Shown one piece after another: positions 17,858 through 27,257 of a DNA stretch of 64,000 nucleotides. A program made the translations under genes and the position numbers. The DNA is taken from the NCBI RefSeq assembly GCF_029143285.1, contig NZ_JAPDSH010000002.1, forward strand, positions 124,001-188,000, written 5' to 3'. This DNA comes from Vagococcus proximus. Lineage in GTDB: Bacteria; Bacillota; Bacilli; Lactobacillales; Vagococcaceae. How positions within the stretch are numbered: position 1 is the stretch's first letter; each line of letters starts with the position of its first letter. The notes beneath the pieces were generated by a model. That model saw nothing but the letters and a program-made list of their open reading frames with translations. It was not told the DNA's origin and made no database searches.

Positions 17858-18032
17858 TTTAGAGAGATAGAGGAGCAACATTCACAAGTATTGTAGTCGA
17901 GGAGTAACGAGTCTGTTAACACTACAAAAAAAGGACTGTTGCCGAAGAAAAGACCTGTCGTTGAGGTTTTTATCTGGGCATACATTGAATAAGTGTGTGA
18001 CTGTCACAATTGTGTGGGGCGCTATCAGATAA
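17858..18032 (+). ncRNA. Lysine riboswitch (L box) aptamer
   Basis: The conserved L-box elements occur in order: GATAGAGGAGC with AAGTA (17866 onward), GAGGAGTAACGAGTC, GGACTGTTGCCGAAG (about 17932-17946), GACTGTCAC (about 18000) and GGCGCTATC near the 3' end. GATAG (17866-17870) pairs with CTATC (18022-18026) to close the P1 helix. A promoter lies just upstream; an intrinsic terminator and then a lysine-type amino acid permease follow. Known L-box switches turn expression off when lysine is abundant; that is the expected logic here. Confidence 0.92.
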
Positions 18033-18054
18033 AAGTGTGAATTATAATTATAAG

Positions 18055-18103
18055 CCACTCTTTATGTCCGATAGTATCGACATAAGGAGTGGTTTATTTT
18101 ATT
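18055..18103 (+). terminator. Riboswitch-controlled terminator before lysP
   Basis: CCACTC-TTATGTC pairs with GACATAA-GAGTGG (one mismatch) followed by TTTATTTTATTT. It sits between the lysine aptamer and the permease start, the regulatory hairpin of the riboswitch. Confidence 0.88.
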
Positions 18104-18132
18104 TGATAATAACGAAGAATGTAGGAGAAGTT

Positions 18133-19563
18133 ATGTCACAAGAAAACAATGAAATGAAAAGAAGTTTAGAAACACGTCACCTGTCCATGATTGCCATTGG
18201 TGGATCAATTGGTACAGGATTATTCTTAGCAAGTGGATCAGCGATTTCACAAGCAGGTCCTGGAGGAGCATTAGTAGCCTATGCCTTGATGGGCGCCATG
18301 GTATTCTTCTTAATGACCTCACTTGGTGAGATGGCAACCTATATGCCAGTGTCGGGTTCATTTAGTACGTATGCCACAAAATTTGTGGATCCAGCCTTTG
18401 GATTTGCTTTAGGTTGGAACTATTGGTTTAACTGGGCTATTACGTTAGCTGTAGAGATTAATACAGCAGCCATTATTATGGAATACTGGTTACCAGATGT
18501 TCCAAGTTGGATGTTTAGTGTCTTTTTCTTAGCTATTATTTTTACAATCAATGCAACATCAGGTAAGTCATTTGGAGAATCAGAATATTGGTTATCTATG
18601 ATAAAAGTGATTACCGTTTTAGTCTTTATTGTAGTGGGGCTATTAACTATTTTTGGAATAATGGGTGGACAAGGACCGGTTGGATTTGAAAACTTTACAA
18701 CAGGTGAAGCACCGTTTGTAGGTGGAATCCCAGCTTTACTAGGTGTGTTCGTTGTTGCTGGATTTTCTTTCCAAGGAACAGAATTAATCGGGATTACTGC
18801 AGGGGAGTCTGCTAACCCAGAAGAATCAATTCCAAAAGCCATTAAACAAGTATTCTGGCGTATTATTTTATTCTATATTGTTTCAATCTTTATTATTGCG
18901 ATGTTGATTCCTTATACATCACCAAACTTATTGGGTGGCGATGTTAGTGATGTGTCAACAAGTCCATTTACGCTTGTGTTTGAACGTGCAGGACTTGCTA
19001 CAGCAGCCAGTGTTTTAAATGCTGTTATTCTTACAGCTGTTTTATCAGCGGGTAACTCAGGGTTATATGCCTCATCAAGAATGTTGCATTCTATGGCTCA
19101 CAGTGGTCAAGCCCCTAAAGTATTCGGTAAAGTAAATAAACGCGGTGTACCAATCAATGCTGTTATCCTTACAACATTAGTAGGAGCCTTAGCATTCTTA
19201 AGTTCAATCTTTGGAGATGGGTTTTATAATTTACTGTTAGCTGCGTCAGGTTTAACAGGATTTATCGCATGGTTAGGTATAGCGATTAGTCACTTTAGAT
19301 TTAGACGTGCTTTCAAAGCGCAAAATCATGATCTTTCAGAATTAAAATATAAAGCAAGATGGTTCCCATTCGGGCCAATTTTAGCTGTTATCTTATGTGT
19401 TTTAGTTATTGTTGGGCAAGATGTTCAAGCCTTTAAAGATTTTGATTTAAAAGCAATCTTAGTAACCTATATGAGTATTCCATTAGTTTTAGTTTTATAT
19501 GTTTATTACAAAGTAAAACATAAAACGAAATTAATTCCATTAGAAGAGATTAAATTAAAATAA
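18133..19563 (+). CDS. lysP: Lysine-type amino acid permease (APC superfamily)
   Basis: About 476 residues with 12 predicted membrane segments. The N-terminal ETRHLSMIAIGGSIGTGLFL motif is the signature of amino acid permeases of the AAT family. The start at 18133 (MSQENNEMKRS) follows GTAGGAGAAG; upstream in-frame ATGs lie inside the riboswitch terminator and lack binding sites. The lysine riboswitch directly in front makes lysine the most likely substrate, taken up by proton symport. It is monocistronic and ends at a bidirectional terminator shared with yfhO. Confidence 0.92.
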   Translation: MSQENNEMKRSLETRHLSMIAIGGSIGTGLFLASGSAISQAGPGGALVAYALMGAMVFFLMTSLGEMATYMPVSGSFSTYATKFVDPAFGFALGWNYWFNWAITLAVEINTAAIIMEYWLPDVPSWMFSVFFLAIIFTINATSGKSFGESEYWLSMIKVITVLVFIVVGLLTIFGIMGGQGPVGFENFTTGEAPFVGGIPALLGVFVVAGFSFQGTELIGITAGESANPEESIPKAIKQVFWRIILFYIVSIFIIAMLIPYTSPNLLGGDVSDVSTSPFTLVFERAGLATAASVLNAVILTAVLSAGNSGLYASSRMLHSMAHSGQAPKVFGKVNKRGVPINAVILTTLVGALAFLSSIFGDGFYNLLLAASGLTGFIAWLGIAISHFRFRRAFKAQNHDLSELKYKARWFPFGPILAVILCVLVIVGQDVQAFKDFDLKAILVTYMSIPLVLVLYVYYKVKHKTKLIPLEEIKLK

Positions 19564-19564
19564 A

Positions 19565-19608
19565 AAAACACGCTACTAACTGATTTAGTTAGTGGCGTGT
19601 TTTTTTAG
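19565..19608. terminator. Bidirectional terminator lysP / yfhO
   Basis: ACACGC-ACTAAC and GTTAGT-GCGTGT arms, with A-run left and T-run right, between convergent genes. Confidence 0.9.
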
Positions 19609-22231
19609 TACTTATTTTTAACCAATAAAGATAAAGAATGAAAAGTCCCACACTAATAATAAAGCAAGCGACGCCCGTAATAAAACCATACGGTAGGAAT
19701 ACGAGTTCAATCTCATGCTTTCCAGGTTTTAAGTCAAGTGTAATAAAGGCTTTATCTAAAGGTTTTATATCTGTCTTTTTACCATCGACATAGGCTTTCC
19801 ATCCTTTGTCATATGGGATTGTTGTAAATAGAACTTCGCGACCTTCAGGAACATTGACACTAGCTTTAGCTTTTCGACCTTTAACCTGGAATGGTACTTG
19901 GCTAGGCTTCATTTTATTGAAAGCTTCGGCATATTCTTCATTATTTAAGAAGATTACTTTTGGTGTGAAGACATCTAAATTAGCTGTTCCAAAGAAGCTG
20001 ACAGTAAATTCGATTGTTTTCGCTTCATCATAGAATCCTAAATCATAATATTGTCCAGTTGCACTCATACGGGTTTTCTGTTTATGAGTCCCCACTGTAA
20101 TCTCAGCTGTTCCAGATTTTAAGTCAGCAAAATTTGTAGGTTGCAAACTAAGATAAGCTTGTTTATTAGCTGGTACGGTCAATTTGTAAGTAATTTCTTT
20201 TGCTTTATTAAATTCTAATTCCTTAAAGCTTGTTATATTATCTTTTTCTTCTATTTTAGTATTAGTAGTTGAGACAACTTCAGGAAAGCTGTGAGTGAAC
20301 AAATTAAGCTTATTCCCTGATAGAGTACTTAGTAATGAGGCTTGATTGTCTAAAAAGGCATTCTCTTTTGGTTTGTATTTGTAAAGAGAGCGAGGAGCCA
20401 TCATACCTAGTGAGTTAGCATAGTCATTTTGGTACATTTTTAAAGTGTTATTTTTATCGAATTCTTTAAAACCAAATTTCAACGTTTTACTCTTGCTGAT
20501 ATTATAACGAATTCCTAATAAGGAATCCATAATCAATGTATTATTGTCATATCGAATATTTTGGTTAGTGCCGCGAGAACGATAGCCTAAGCTGTTTAAA
20601 AATGAATTAGTATTTCTATTTCGAATGGATGTAAAGGTACTGACACCACTATAACCGTAGTTAATGCCATCATTTGCAGTGACAGGTTCCATAGATTCCA
20701 TACGGTAAAATGAATCTTCTTCTACTTTTTTAGTTTGTTGAACTAGTGACTCAATATCTGAATATGGACCGCTGTAAAGTACTCTTGAAGCGTAGTTCCA
20801 ATCCTTACGGATACCTTGAATCATCCAGCTGGTATTTGTAACAACTTCACCGAGCATAACAAGAGCAAGAATAGTCATTATAAAATGCTGACGTCGTATA
20901 TTTGAGTGTTTTCGTGAGCTCTTAAAGTAAAAATAGAACGTGACAAGATAAACACTTAAAAAAATGAGAGTTGCGACTAATTGAGAAATCGTAATGTATG
21001 TATAATTAGTTGTTCCTTTGGTAAAGTAGAAAACCAACATAAACGCTATTAAACCAATAATGATACGATTATAGAGATGGCTATCCGCTTTTGTTAAAAG
21101 TTCCAATCCATATCCAGCTAAGACAATCACCATAAAGGAGAAGGTAAATGCAAAGCGGAATAAAAACATATTGGGTGCGTGTAGGCCATGCCAAAATAAA
21201 TTTAGTGGATTATAGTAAAAGCTAATAATAATAAAAATCATAATCGAGCCGTAAGCTAGTTTATTACGACGTGGTACTTTCTTTGTAAAGAAATAGAAGA
21301 GACATAGAACAAGTGGAACGAGTCCAATATAGATAAAAGGAATAGATCCATACTTTGTACCATCATAAGAACCTACCATATTTTTTGCGATTAAATCCCA
21401 AAATGCAGTAGCTTCCGTTTTAACCCAAGCAATTTTATTTAACTTTTCACCATTTGATCTAATATCAAGAACAGTTGGTAAAATCATAATCATCGAAGCA
21501 ATACCAGCTAAGAAAGAAGTTATTAGATAGCGAGGGATACTTTTCTTGTATGTTTTCCAGTCTGTAGAGGCCTTCGCCCAGAAATATAGAAATGATAAAA
21601 GACCAACCATGAAGCCAAAGTAGAAATTGGAAACAAATAATAAGAAATAGGAAACAAAGAGTAGAGTAGGATTTTTACCCTCCATAATTTTGTGAATTCC
21701 TAAAAAGATAAGTGGTAAGTAGATAAAGGCATCTAACCACATGATTAATTCTGATTGAGCAGTAATGAATGACATTAAAGCATAGCAATTTGAAAAAGCA
21801 ACCTTTAAAATTGGGCTGAAACGGTAAGTGTGTTTAGCAAAATACCAAAAAGAAAGACCCGCTAATCCTATTTTAAGTAAGGTCAAAAAGTAAAGGGCAT
21901 CAGGTATGGCCTCATTTTTAAAAAAGAAAACGAGGGGGGTGAAAATCCCGCTAAGGTAGTATGAAATCAACGCGTAGTAATTTAGGCCGAGCGATGAGTT
22001 CCATGTATAAAAAATACTCTGTTTTCCATGTAACACATTATTGAAACTGGCATGGAAATTTGAAAATTGAGCGAATGCATCACTAGCAAGCAAACTTCGA
22101 TCACTGCCCCAATAGATCCCTTGAGTGGCGTAAACACCTGCCATCACCGCAATTGGAATTAAAAAAGCAGCTAATGGATAAAGTATCATTTTATTTTTAT
22201 AAAATAGTTTTTTTGTTTTTATTTCAGTCAT
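19589..22231 (-). CDS. yfhO: YfhO family polytopic membrane glycosyltransferase-like protein
   Basis: 880 residues: about a dozen membrane segments over residues 15-450, a long extracytoplasmic region (about 460-850) and a last membrane helix near the C-terminus. WGSDRSLLASDAFAQF in the first outside loop and the C-terminal YDKGWKAYVDGKKTDI motif are typical of YfhO. The family has a GT-C-like fold; members glycosylate teichoic or lipoteichoic acid or other surface glycans using undecaprenyl-linked sugars. AGGAG precedes the ATG. A likely promoter on the minus strand is ATACAA (22313-22318) with ATTTTA (22291-22296), spacer 16. Exact acceptor unknown. Confidence 0.88.
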   Translation of the reverse strand: MTEIKTKKLFYKNKMILYPLAAFLIPIAVMAGVYATQGIYWGSDRSLLASDAFAQFSNFHASFNNVLHGKQSIFYTWNSSLGLNYYALISYYLSGIFTPLVFFFKNEAIPDALYFLTLLKIGLAGLSFWYFAKHTYRFSPILKVAFSNCYALMSFITAQSELIMWLDAFIYLPLIFLGIHKIMEGKNPTLLFVSYFLLFVSNFYFGFMVGLLSFLYFWAKASTDWKTYKKSIPRYLITSFLAGIASMIMILPTVLDIRSNGEKLNKIAWVKTEATAFWDLIAKNMVGSYDGTKYGSIPFIYIGLVPLVLCLFYFFTKKVPRRNKLAYGSIMIFIIISFYYNPLNLFWHGLHAPNMFLFRFAFTFSFMVIVLAGYGLELLTKADSHLYNRIIIGLIAFMLVFYFTKGTTNYTYITISQLVATLIFLSVYLVTFYFYFKSSRKHSNIRRQHFIMTILALVMLGEVVTNTSWMIQGIRKDWNYASRVLYSGPYSDIESLVQQTKKVEEDSFYRMESMEPVTANDGINYGYSGVSTFTSIRNRNTNSFLNSLGYRSRGTNQNIRYDNNTLIMDSLLGIRYNISKSKTLKFGFKEFDKNNTLKMYQNDYANSLGMMAPRSLYKYKPKENAFLDNQASLLSTLSGNKLNLFTHSFPEVVSTTNTKIEEKDNITSFKELEFNKAKEITYKLTVPANKQAYLSLQPTNFADLKSGTAEITVGTHKQKTRMSATGQYYDLGFYDEAKTIEFTVSFFGTANLDVFTPKVIFLNNEEYAEAFNKMKPSQVPFQVKGRKAKASVNVPEGREVLFTTIPYDKGWKAYVDGKKTDIKPLDKAFITLDLKPGKHEIELVFLPYGFITGVACFIISVGLFILYLYWLKISTKKTRH

Positions 22232-22553
22232 ATATTTTATCTCCTAGTGTTATTAAAAAACTTCCCTTATTACAAATATAAGTATAGCTAATTTTATCAT
22301 GATTAGAAGTAAATACAAGGGTTCTTCTATAGAGATAGCGTTTTAATTTCAAAGATATTTCAATTTATATTTTAGTGTTATTTTTTGATAGAAAAATAAA
22401 AATCTAATTCTTTTTTTGACAGAAAGATATAAAAAAAGATTAAAACACTGTATTATCAAGGTTAATTTATTGTATTTTATATAAAAATATGTCCGGTAAG
22501 GTATTTGAAAAAAAAACTTTAAAAATCGTGATTGACTTTTAGTTTTAAAGGAA
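22232..22553. other. AT-rich intergenic region between yfhO and kup
   Basis: About 320 bases without a credible gene. It holds the minus-strand promoter of yfhO near 22291-22318 and long A/T runs. I see no further conserved element before the kup promoter. Confidence 0.5.
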
Positions 22554-22559
22554 TATAAT
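22532..22559 (+). promoter_or_regulatory. Sigma-A promoter of the kup leader
   Basis: TTGACT (22532-22537) and TATAAT (22554-22559), 16-base spacer, preceded by A-rich sequence. The transcript would carry a leader of more than 200 bases. Confidence 0.75.
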
Positions 22560-22589
22560 GAGCTACATCAGTAATTTAATAATGTAAAA

Positions 22590-22720
22590 AAACATAGGGG
22601 AGTAGCTGACATATCAATGATTAGGCGTTGTTTCAAAAGAACGAAATTGATGTGTTTTTAGATCAACAGTTAGTACGTGTAGGCGTGCTGGTCTAAGATG
22701 AAATAGCGAGACTTGTGTAT
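22590..22720 (+). ncRNA. Candidate yybP-ykoY (Mn2+-sensing) riboswitch before kup
   Basis: GGGGAGTAGC at 22597-22606 is the diagnostic 5' motif of the yybP-ykoY class, and AGCGAGAC (22705-22712) is the matching 3' motif. ACATAGG (22592-22598) pairs with CTTGTGT (22712-22718) as P1, in the same register as known members. Between them are a 9-bp stem (CATATCAAT with ATTGATGTG) and a second hairpin (GATC...GGTC). A competing 12-bp helix uses the P1 3' strand. Known members sense Mn2+ and usually switch genes on. Confidence 0.72.
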
Positions 22721-22753
22721 TGGGTGAATGCTCAATATGCAAGTCCATTTTTA
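22711..22753 (+). terminator. Candidate terminator of the kup riboswitch
   Basis: Bases 22711-22722 pair fully with 22733-22744 (12 bp including two G-T pairs) around a 10-base loop, followed by CCA and TTTTT. It consumes the 3' strand of the aptamer P1 helix, so the two folds exclude each other. Confidence 0.6.
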
Positions 22754-22784
22754 TGGCAGTAATTTGGTCCTCAGGAGGAAAATA

Positions 22785-24854
22785 ATGAAAAAAGAAAAAC
22801 AAAACCATCAATTAGACAAGTTTAAAATTGGTGGTGCCTTGGTGGCAATGGGGGTTGTGTACGGGGATATTGGAACAAGTCCGCTGTATGTAATGAAGGC
22901 CATAATCGAAGGCAATGGTGGTTTAGCTAAAGTGTCAGAGGATTTTATTATTGGAGCGGTTTCGTTGATTGTTTGGACGCTTACCCTACTGACCACTGTT
23001 AAGTATGTAATGATAGCACTCAAAGCCGATAACCACGGTGAAGGTGGGATTTTTTCATTATATACACTGGTTAGAAAATGTAGTCGTTATCTGATTATTC
23101 CCGCGATGATAGGTGGGGCCGCACTACTTGCAGATGGTGTGTTAACACCTGCTGTCACAATTACGACAGCTATTGAGGGTCTGAGAGGTATACCGTCATT
23201 TTATAACGTTTTTGGAAATAACCAAAATGTTATTATAGTTATTACGATTGCTATTATTTGTGTGTTATTTATGATTCAACGCTTTGGAACGGAAAAAGTA
23301 GGAAAAGCATTTGGCCCGGTTATGTTAGGGTGGTTCACATTTATCGGGGGAGTTGGTATTTATAACTTCTTAGGTAATATGACCGTGTTAAGAGCTCTTA
23401 ACCCATACTATGCGATTGAGTTGCTATTTAGCCCGGAAAATAAAGCCGGTTTGTTTATCTTAGGAAGTGTTTTCTTAGCAACAACAGGGGCTGAAGCTCT
23501 TTATTCAGATATGGGGCATGTCGGTCGTAAAAATATCTTAGGCAGCTGGCCATATATCAAAATTTGCTTGTTATGTAATTACTTTGGACAAGCAGCTTGG
23601 ATTTTATCTATTAAAGACAGTACATATTATCAAAGTGTGGATATGTTAAATCCATTCTTCCGTATGATGCCTGCTAGCTTATCAGTTTTTGGTGTTATCT
23701 TTGCTACCTTAGCAGCGGTTATTGCCTCACAAGCCTTGATTTCAGGGTCATACACATTAGTATCAGAAGCTGTTAAATTAAAATTATTACCACGTTTTAG
23801 AATTATTTACCCATCTAACCATAAAGGGCAGCTATACATCCCTGTTGTGAATACCATTTTATTCGTAACGTGTATTATGATTGTTTTATTATTTAAAACA
23901 TCAGCCAAAATGGAAGCGGCATATGGATTAGCGATTACGGTTACAATGTTAATGACAACAGTTCTACTGTTATTCTATTTATTACAACGCAACAAAATAC
24001 CAAAAATTATGTCATTTGCTATTTTCTTGTTCTTTGGAGCAATTGAAACAATCTTCTTTATTTCAAGTGCGACTAAGTTTTTCCACGGTGGATTCGTAGC
24101 AGTATTTATTGCTCTTGCAATTTTACTAGTTATGGTCATCTGGGAAAAAGGATCGATGATTCAAGAGCGTCACAACGAACGTGTTTCGCTTTGTGACTAT
24201 ACACAACAATTAAGTGATTTAAGTCATGATGAAAGTATTCAACTTTATCAAACAAACGTTGTTTTCTTAACGAACAACTTAAAAGGTCATAAAATTGGTC
24301 GTGAGATTCTTTATTCAATTTTAGATAAAAAACCGAAGAGAGCAAAAGTGTATTGGTTTGTAAATGTATTTGTTACTGATGAACCATTTACGAAAGAATA
24401 TCACGTAGATATGATGGGGACAGATCATATCGTAAATATTCAATTACGTTTAGGTTTCCGTGTGAATCAAGATGTGAATCTATACTTAAGACGAATTGTT
24501 CATGATTTGATGGAACAAGGAAAATTACCAAAACAGCCTCAAAAATATACAATCTACCCAGGTCGTGAAGTAGGAGATTTCTGTTTTGTTCTTATTAAAG
24601 AAGAATTATCTCGTAAATCTGATTTAACTAATTTTGAACGCATGATTATGCAAGCAAAATTGGGAATTAAATCAATCACAACATCACCTGCACGTTGGTT
24701 TGGGTTACAGTTTAGCGACGTTATTAACGAAAGCGTGCCGTTAAATATCCCAAGTTATAATCAACATTTACAGTGTGACCAATTGAATCAAGTGCAAGTT
24801 GATGATTTTTCATCTGAAGATGATGAAGATGAGGATGAATTAACTGAAGTATAA
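22785..24854 (+). CDS. kup: KUP family potassium transporter
   Basis: 689 residues. The N-terminal [20 protein letters not shown] motif is the Kup/HAK signature, followed by about 12 membrane segments to residue ~430 and a cytoplasmic C-terminal domain ending in an acidic tail. It imports K+ with protons. The start at 22785 has AGGAGG at ideal spacing (22773-22778). Lactococcal Kup proteins are inhibited directly by c-di-AMP; whether this one binds it cannot be read from the sequence. The unusual riboswitch-like leader upstream suggests an additional metal-dependent control. Confidence 0.94.
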   Translation: MKKEKQNHQLDKFKIGGALVAMGVVYGDIGTSPLYVMKAIIEGNGGLAKVSEDFIIGAVSLIVWTLTLLTTVKYVMIALKADNHGEGGIFSLYTLVRKCSRYLIIPAMIGGAALLADGVLTPAVTITTAIEGLRGIPSFYNVFGNNQNVIIVITIAIICVLFMIQRFGTEKVGKAFGPVMLGWFTFIGGVGIYNFLGNMTVLRALNPYYAIELLFSPENKAGLFILGSVFLATTGAEALYSDMGHVGRKNILGSWPYIKICLLCNYFGQAAWILSIKDSTYYQSVDMLNPFFRMMPASLSVFGVIFATLAAVIASQALISGSYTLVSEAVKLKLLPRFRIIYPSNHKGQLYIPVVNTILFVTCIMIVLLFKTSAKMEAAYGLAITVTMLMTTVLLLFYLLQRNKIPKIMSFAIFLFFGAIETIFFISSATKFFHGGFVAVFIALAILLVMVIWEKGSMIQERHNERVSLCDYTQQLSDLSHDESIQLYQTNVVFLTNNLKGHKIGREILYSILDKKPKRAKVYWFVNVFVTDEPFTKEYHVDMMGTDHIVNIQLRLGFRVNQDVNLYLRRIVHDLMEQGKLPKQPQKYTIYPGREVGDFCFVLIKEELSRKSDLTNFERMIMQAKLGIKSITTSPARWFGLQFSDVINESVPLNIPSYNQHLQCDQLNQVQVDDFSSEDDEDEDELTEV

Positions 24855-24893
24855 AAAAAGAACTTCCTATAATAAGGAAGTTCTTTTTTTATT
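24853..24893. terminator. Bidirectional terminator kup / manA
   Basis: AAAAAAAGAACTTCCT and AAGGAAGTTCTTTTTTT arms around a short loop, between convergent genes. Confidence 0.92.
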
Positions 24894-25866
24894 ATGCTTC
24901 TTCACCAGGTTCTGAAGCGATGATTTGTAGATCGCCTTCAATACGCCAGTTTTTAATCGTGTAAGGTAAAATAAAGTGAGTTCCTTTAGAAATCTCGTAA
25001 CTTTCTTCTTCTTTAGTAGCGTCGTCAATAATAACGATGTTACCAGCACCTTCAATAACACTAACAATTGTGTAAAGAGAATTTTGTTTAAAATCAAGCA
25101 TGCCTGACACTTTCCATTCGTAAACGTTGAAGAATGGTGTTTTAACGTATTCTGTAATGCTAGAATCTCCGAAAGATGTTTCTTTAATAGAAAGAGTTGG
25201 GTCAACGTGAGGAATAGTTGTCACATCAACAGATTGTTGGATGTGTAATTCTCTTGGTTTACCATCATCGCCTTTGCGGTCATAATCGTATACGCGGTAA
25301 GTTGTGTCACTACTTTGTTGTGTTTCTAAAATCATGATGCCAGCTCCAATAGCATGAATAGTACCACTTGGAACATGGAAGAAGTCGCCAGCTTTTACTT
25401 TAACTCGGCGTAATAAATCATCCCAACGGCCTTCTTTAATCATCGCTTCTAATTCTTCTTTAGATTTAGCGTGGTGACCATAGATAATTTCAGCACCTTC
25501 ATCGGCAGCAATAACATACCAACACTCAGTTTTTCCTAGTTCACCTTCGTGTTTCATGCCATAAGCATCGTCTGGGTGAACTTGTACAGATAAATCATCT
25601 GCAGCATCTAAAATTTTAGTAAGAAGTGGGAAGACATCACCTTTAGCATTACCAAATAGCTCACGGTGTTCTGCCCAAAGTGTATCTAAACGTTGACCTT
25701 TATAAGGGCCATTTTCAACTGTACAGGTACCATTTGGATGTGCACTTACTGCCCAACATTCGCCTGTTTTGTCACTTGGTAAATCGTAACCGAAAACGGT
25801 GTTTAATTTTTCACCACCCCAGATTTTTTCTTGTAGTACAGGTGTTAAAAATAATGGTTGTTCCAT
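24892..25866 (-). CDS. manA: Mannose-6-phosphate isomerase, class I
   Basis: 324 residues, typical of the short Firmicutes type I enzymes. The cupin core carries the zinc ligands: VQVHPDD (Gln and His), GKTECWYV (Glu) and HVPSGTIHAIG (His). The N-terminal PLFLTPVLQEKIWGGEKL is also a family signature. It interconverts mannose-6-phosphate and fructose-6-phosphate, linking mannose uptake to glycolysis and GDP-mannose supply. It has its own ribosome binding site (AGGAGG) and stands between the kup terminator and the serine hydrolase gene on the same strand. Confidence 0.96.
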   Translation of the reverse strand: MEQPLFLTPVLQEKIWGGEKLNTVFGYDLPSDKTGECWAVSAHPNGTCTVENGPYKGQRLDTLWAEHRELFGNAKGDVFPLLTKILDAADDLSVQVHPDDAYGMKHEGELGKTECWYVIAADEGAEIIYGHHAKSKEELEAMIKEGRWDDLLRRVKVKAGDFFHVPSGTIHAIGAGIMILETQQSSDTTYRVYDYDRKGDDGKPRELHIQQSVDVTTIPHVDPTLSIKETSFGDSSITEYVKTPFFNVYEWKVSGMLDFKQNSLYTIVSVIEGAGNIVIIDDATKEEESYEISKGTHFILPYTIKNWRIEGDLQIIASEPGEEA

Positions 25867-25906
25867 GAATAAAGTCCTCCTTAGTAATAATATCTTAATT
25901 ATTATA

Positions 25907-26938
25907 TCAGATTTTTGTTAGTGTGGCTTTCTCGTTTAAATATTCCTCTAATATGTGATCTCTTTTCTCTATATAGTCCACTCTATTGTCAATAGGATGA
26001 ACCCGATTTGATAAAAAGATAAAGGCGCTTTTTTCTTTTGGATCAATAAGTAAAAAAGTACCAGTATAACCTGTATGGAAAAGTAGAGGTCGTTTTGTAT
26101 CGACAGTCGTTTTTAAATCCCAACCTAATGAACGGTTTAGTGTCCCACTAGGAGTCCAGTCTTGTAATAAGTTTTGGATGGTTTCTTTTTGGAAATAGTG
26201 ACTGCCATCTGGTAATTGCCCATAGTTAAGCACCATCTGACAGAAAGTAATACAGTCATCTAATGTAGAGAATAATCCTGCACTACCGCAATTCTCACCT
26301 AAGACAAAAGCTTTAGGGTCATGGACAGTGCCGCGAATAACACCTCGTTTAGGATGATTTTCTGTAGCGGCGATAGAATCGGACAGGTCAGGTTTAAAAG
26401 TACTTTGATTAAGTTGAAGCGGACGTAAAACTTCCTCCTCTATAACGTGTTGTACAGGTTTGTTATATAATTTTTCAATTAAAAAGCCAAGTAAGAGCGT
26501 TCCGGTATCTGTGTAGGCTACTTTTGCTCCGATATGAGGTCCTGAGTTTAAAAGTAAAAGCGCTGCTCGTAACTCTTCTTTGTTCAGAGTGTCACGATCT
26601 TTTATGAAAGGATTGATATCAGATGTGTGCGTTAGCAAGTGTCGACTAGTTACTTTTTTATCTTGAAAATCAGGCAAATAAAAAGCGAGTGGTAAATCAA
26701 TATCAAGTTGTCCGTCCTCAATTAATTTTAAAATAACACTGTTTGTGCCGATTACTTTAGTAAGTGAGGCAACATCAAAGAGTGTTGTGTCAAACATTGC
26801 ATCAGGGTTAGGTAAAAGTGAGGCGTGACCATAAGAGTGTGTCTCAATTGTGTTACCTTCAACAAAGGCGAAGTTAGCACCTGAAAATACACCAGATTTT
26901 AATTGAGAAAGAATGGTTTGTGTTGTATTAGGATACAT
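25907..26938 (-). CDS. Serine hydrolase of the beta-lactamase/class C PBP-like family
   Basis: 343 residues. The nucleophile motif SxxK is in FDVASLTKVIGT (Ser at about 54), and the Y-x-N position reads YTD in KVAYTDTGTLLLG, which is common in esterase-like relatives. A late LLFHTGYTGT provides the HxG third motif. No signal peptide is visible, so the protein is probably cytoplasmic. Such proteins are usually esterases or peptidases and not resistance enzymes. AAAGGAG precedes the start. Upstream and divergent is the leader of the MFS transporter. Confidence 0.85.
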   Translation of the reverse strand: MYPNTTQTILSQLKSGVFSGANFAFVEGNTIETHSYGHASLLPNPDAMFDTTLFDVASLTKVIGTNSVILKLIEDGQLDIDLPLAFYLPDFQDKKVTSRHLLTHTSDINPFIKDRDTLNKEELRAALLLLNSGPHIGAKVAYTDTGTLLLGFLIEKLYNKPVQHVIEEEVLRPLQLNQSTFKPDLSDSIAATENHPKRGVIRGTVHDPKAFVLGENCGSAGLFSTLDDCITFCQMVLNYGQLPDGSHYFQKETIQNLLQDWTPSGTLNRSLGWDLKTTVDTKRPLLFHTGYTGTFLLIDPKEKSAFIFLSNRVHPIDNRVDYIEKRDHILEEYLNEKATLTKI

Positions 26939-27060
26939 AAGTTAGCTCCTTTCAGATATAGGTTTCTTGATTAAGTATAGCAAATAAATCAGTATAAAAG
27001 CGTGATTTTATAGTGAAATGTGACACAACCTTTCTTTAGAAATCCGACTAAAAAATTGTT

Positions 27061-27108
27061 ATGAAAAAATTCGTCAGATTGTATATTGCCGTCCTAAATT
27101 TCCTGTGA
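27061..27108 (+). other. Possible 15-codon leader peptide before the MFS gene
   Basis: An ATG at 27061 opens a short frame (MKKFVRLYIAVLNFL, stop at 27106) ahead of the leader terminator. No Shine-Dalgarno sequence is visible, so translation is uncertain. It is listed because drug-pump attenuators often contain such peptides. Confidence 0.25.
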
Positions 27109-27183
27109 TAGTATTAGGAAAAACAGGTGATAACCCTAGCGATTATATCAAAGGACCCTCGTGCATATGAGGGCCCTTTTTCT
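27091..27183 (+). promoter_or_regulatory. Leader RNA with intrinsic terminator upstream of the MFS transporter
   Basis: AAAGG-CCCTC (27151-27161) pairs with GAGGG-CCTTT (27170-27180) and ends in TTTTT, 75 bases before the MFS start codon. Just before it, CCTAA/TTAGG and CCTGT/ACAGG can form overlapping alternative pairings, and TGATA pairs with TATCA. This layout suggests conditional termination. The trigger is unknown. Confidence 0.6.
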
Positions 27184-27257
27184 AAATATTTTTAAGTTAA
27201 AAATATAGGTAAAAGTAATGAAATAGGCCGCTATAGGTATCAGATTGGAGGAAAAAT

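Noticed and set aside
18010-18132. N-terminal extension of LysP
   Set aside because: The frame is open, but this stretch is the end of the riboswitch and its terminator and has no ribosome binding site.
22566-22784. c-di-AMP (ydaO) riboswitch upstream of kup
   Set aside because: This was the expected class for a potassium transporter, but the conserved ydaO blocks are absent, while GGGGAGTAGC and AGCGAGAC fit yybP-ykoY.
24867-25205. 112-aa minus-strand reading frame
   Set aside because: It lies wholly inside manA in another frame, has low-complexity composition and no ribosome binding site.
25907-26938. Beta-lactamase resistance gene
   Set aside because: It has the SxxK fold but YTD in place of YxN, no signal peptide and general esterase-like context, so a resistance role is not supported.
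27105-27170. 21-codon GTG frame running into the MFS leader terminator
   Set aside because: It lacks any Shine-Dalgarno sequence and an ATG, and its stop lies in the terminator loop by chance as likely as by design. Not annotated as a gene.
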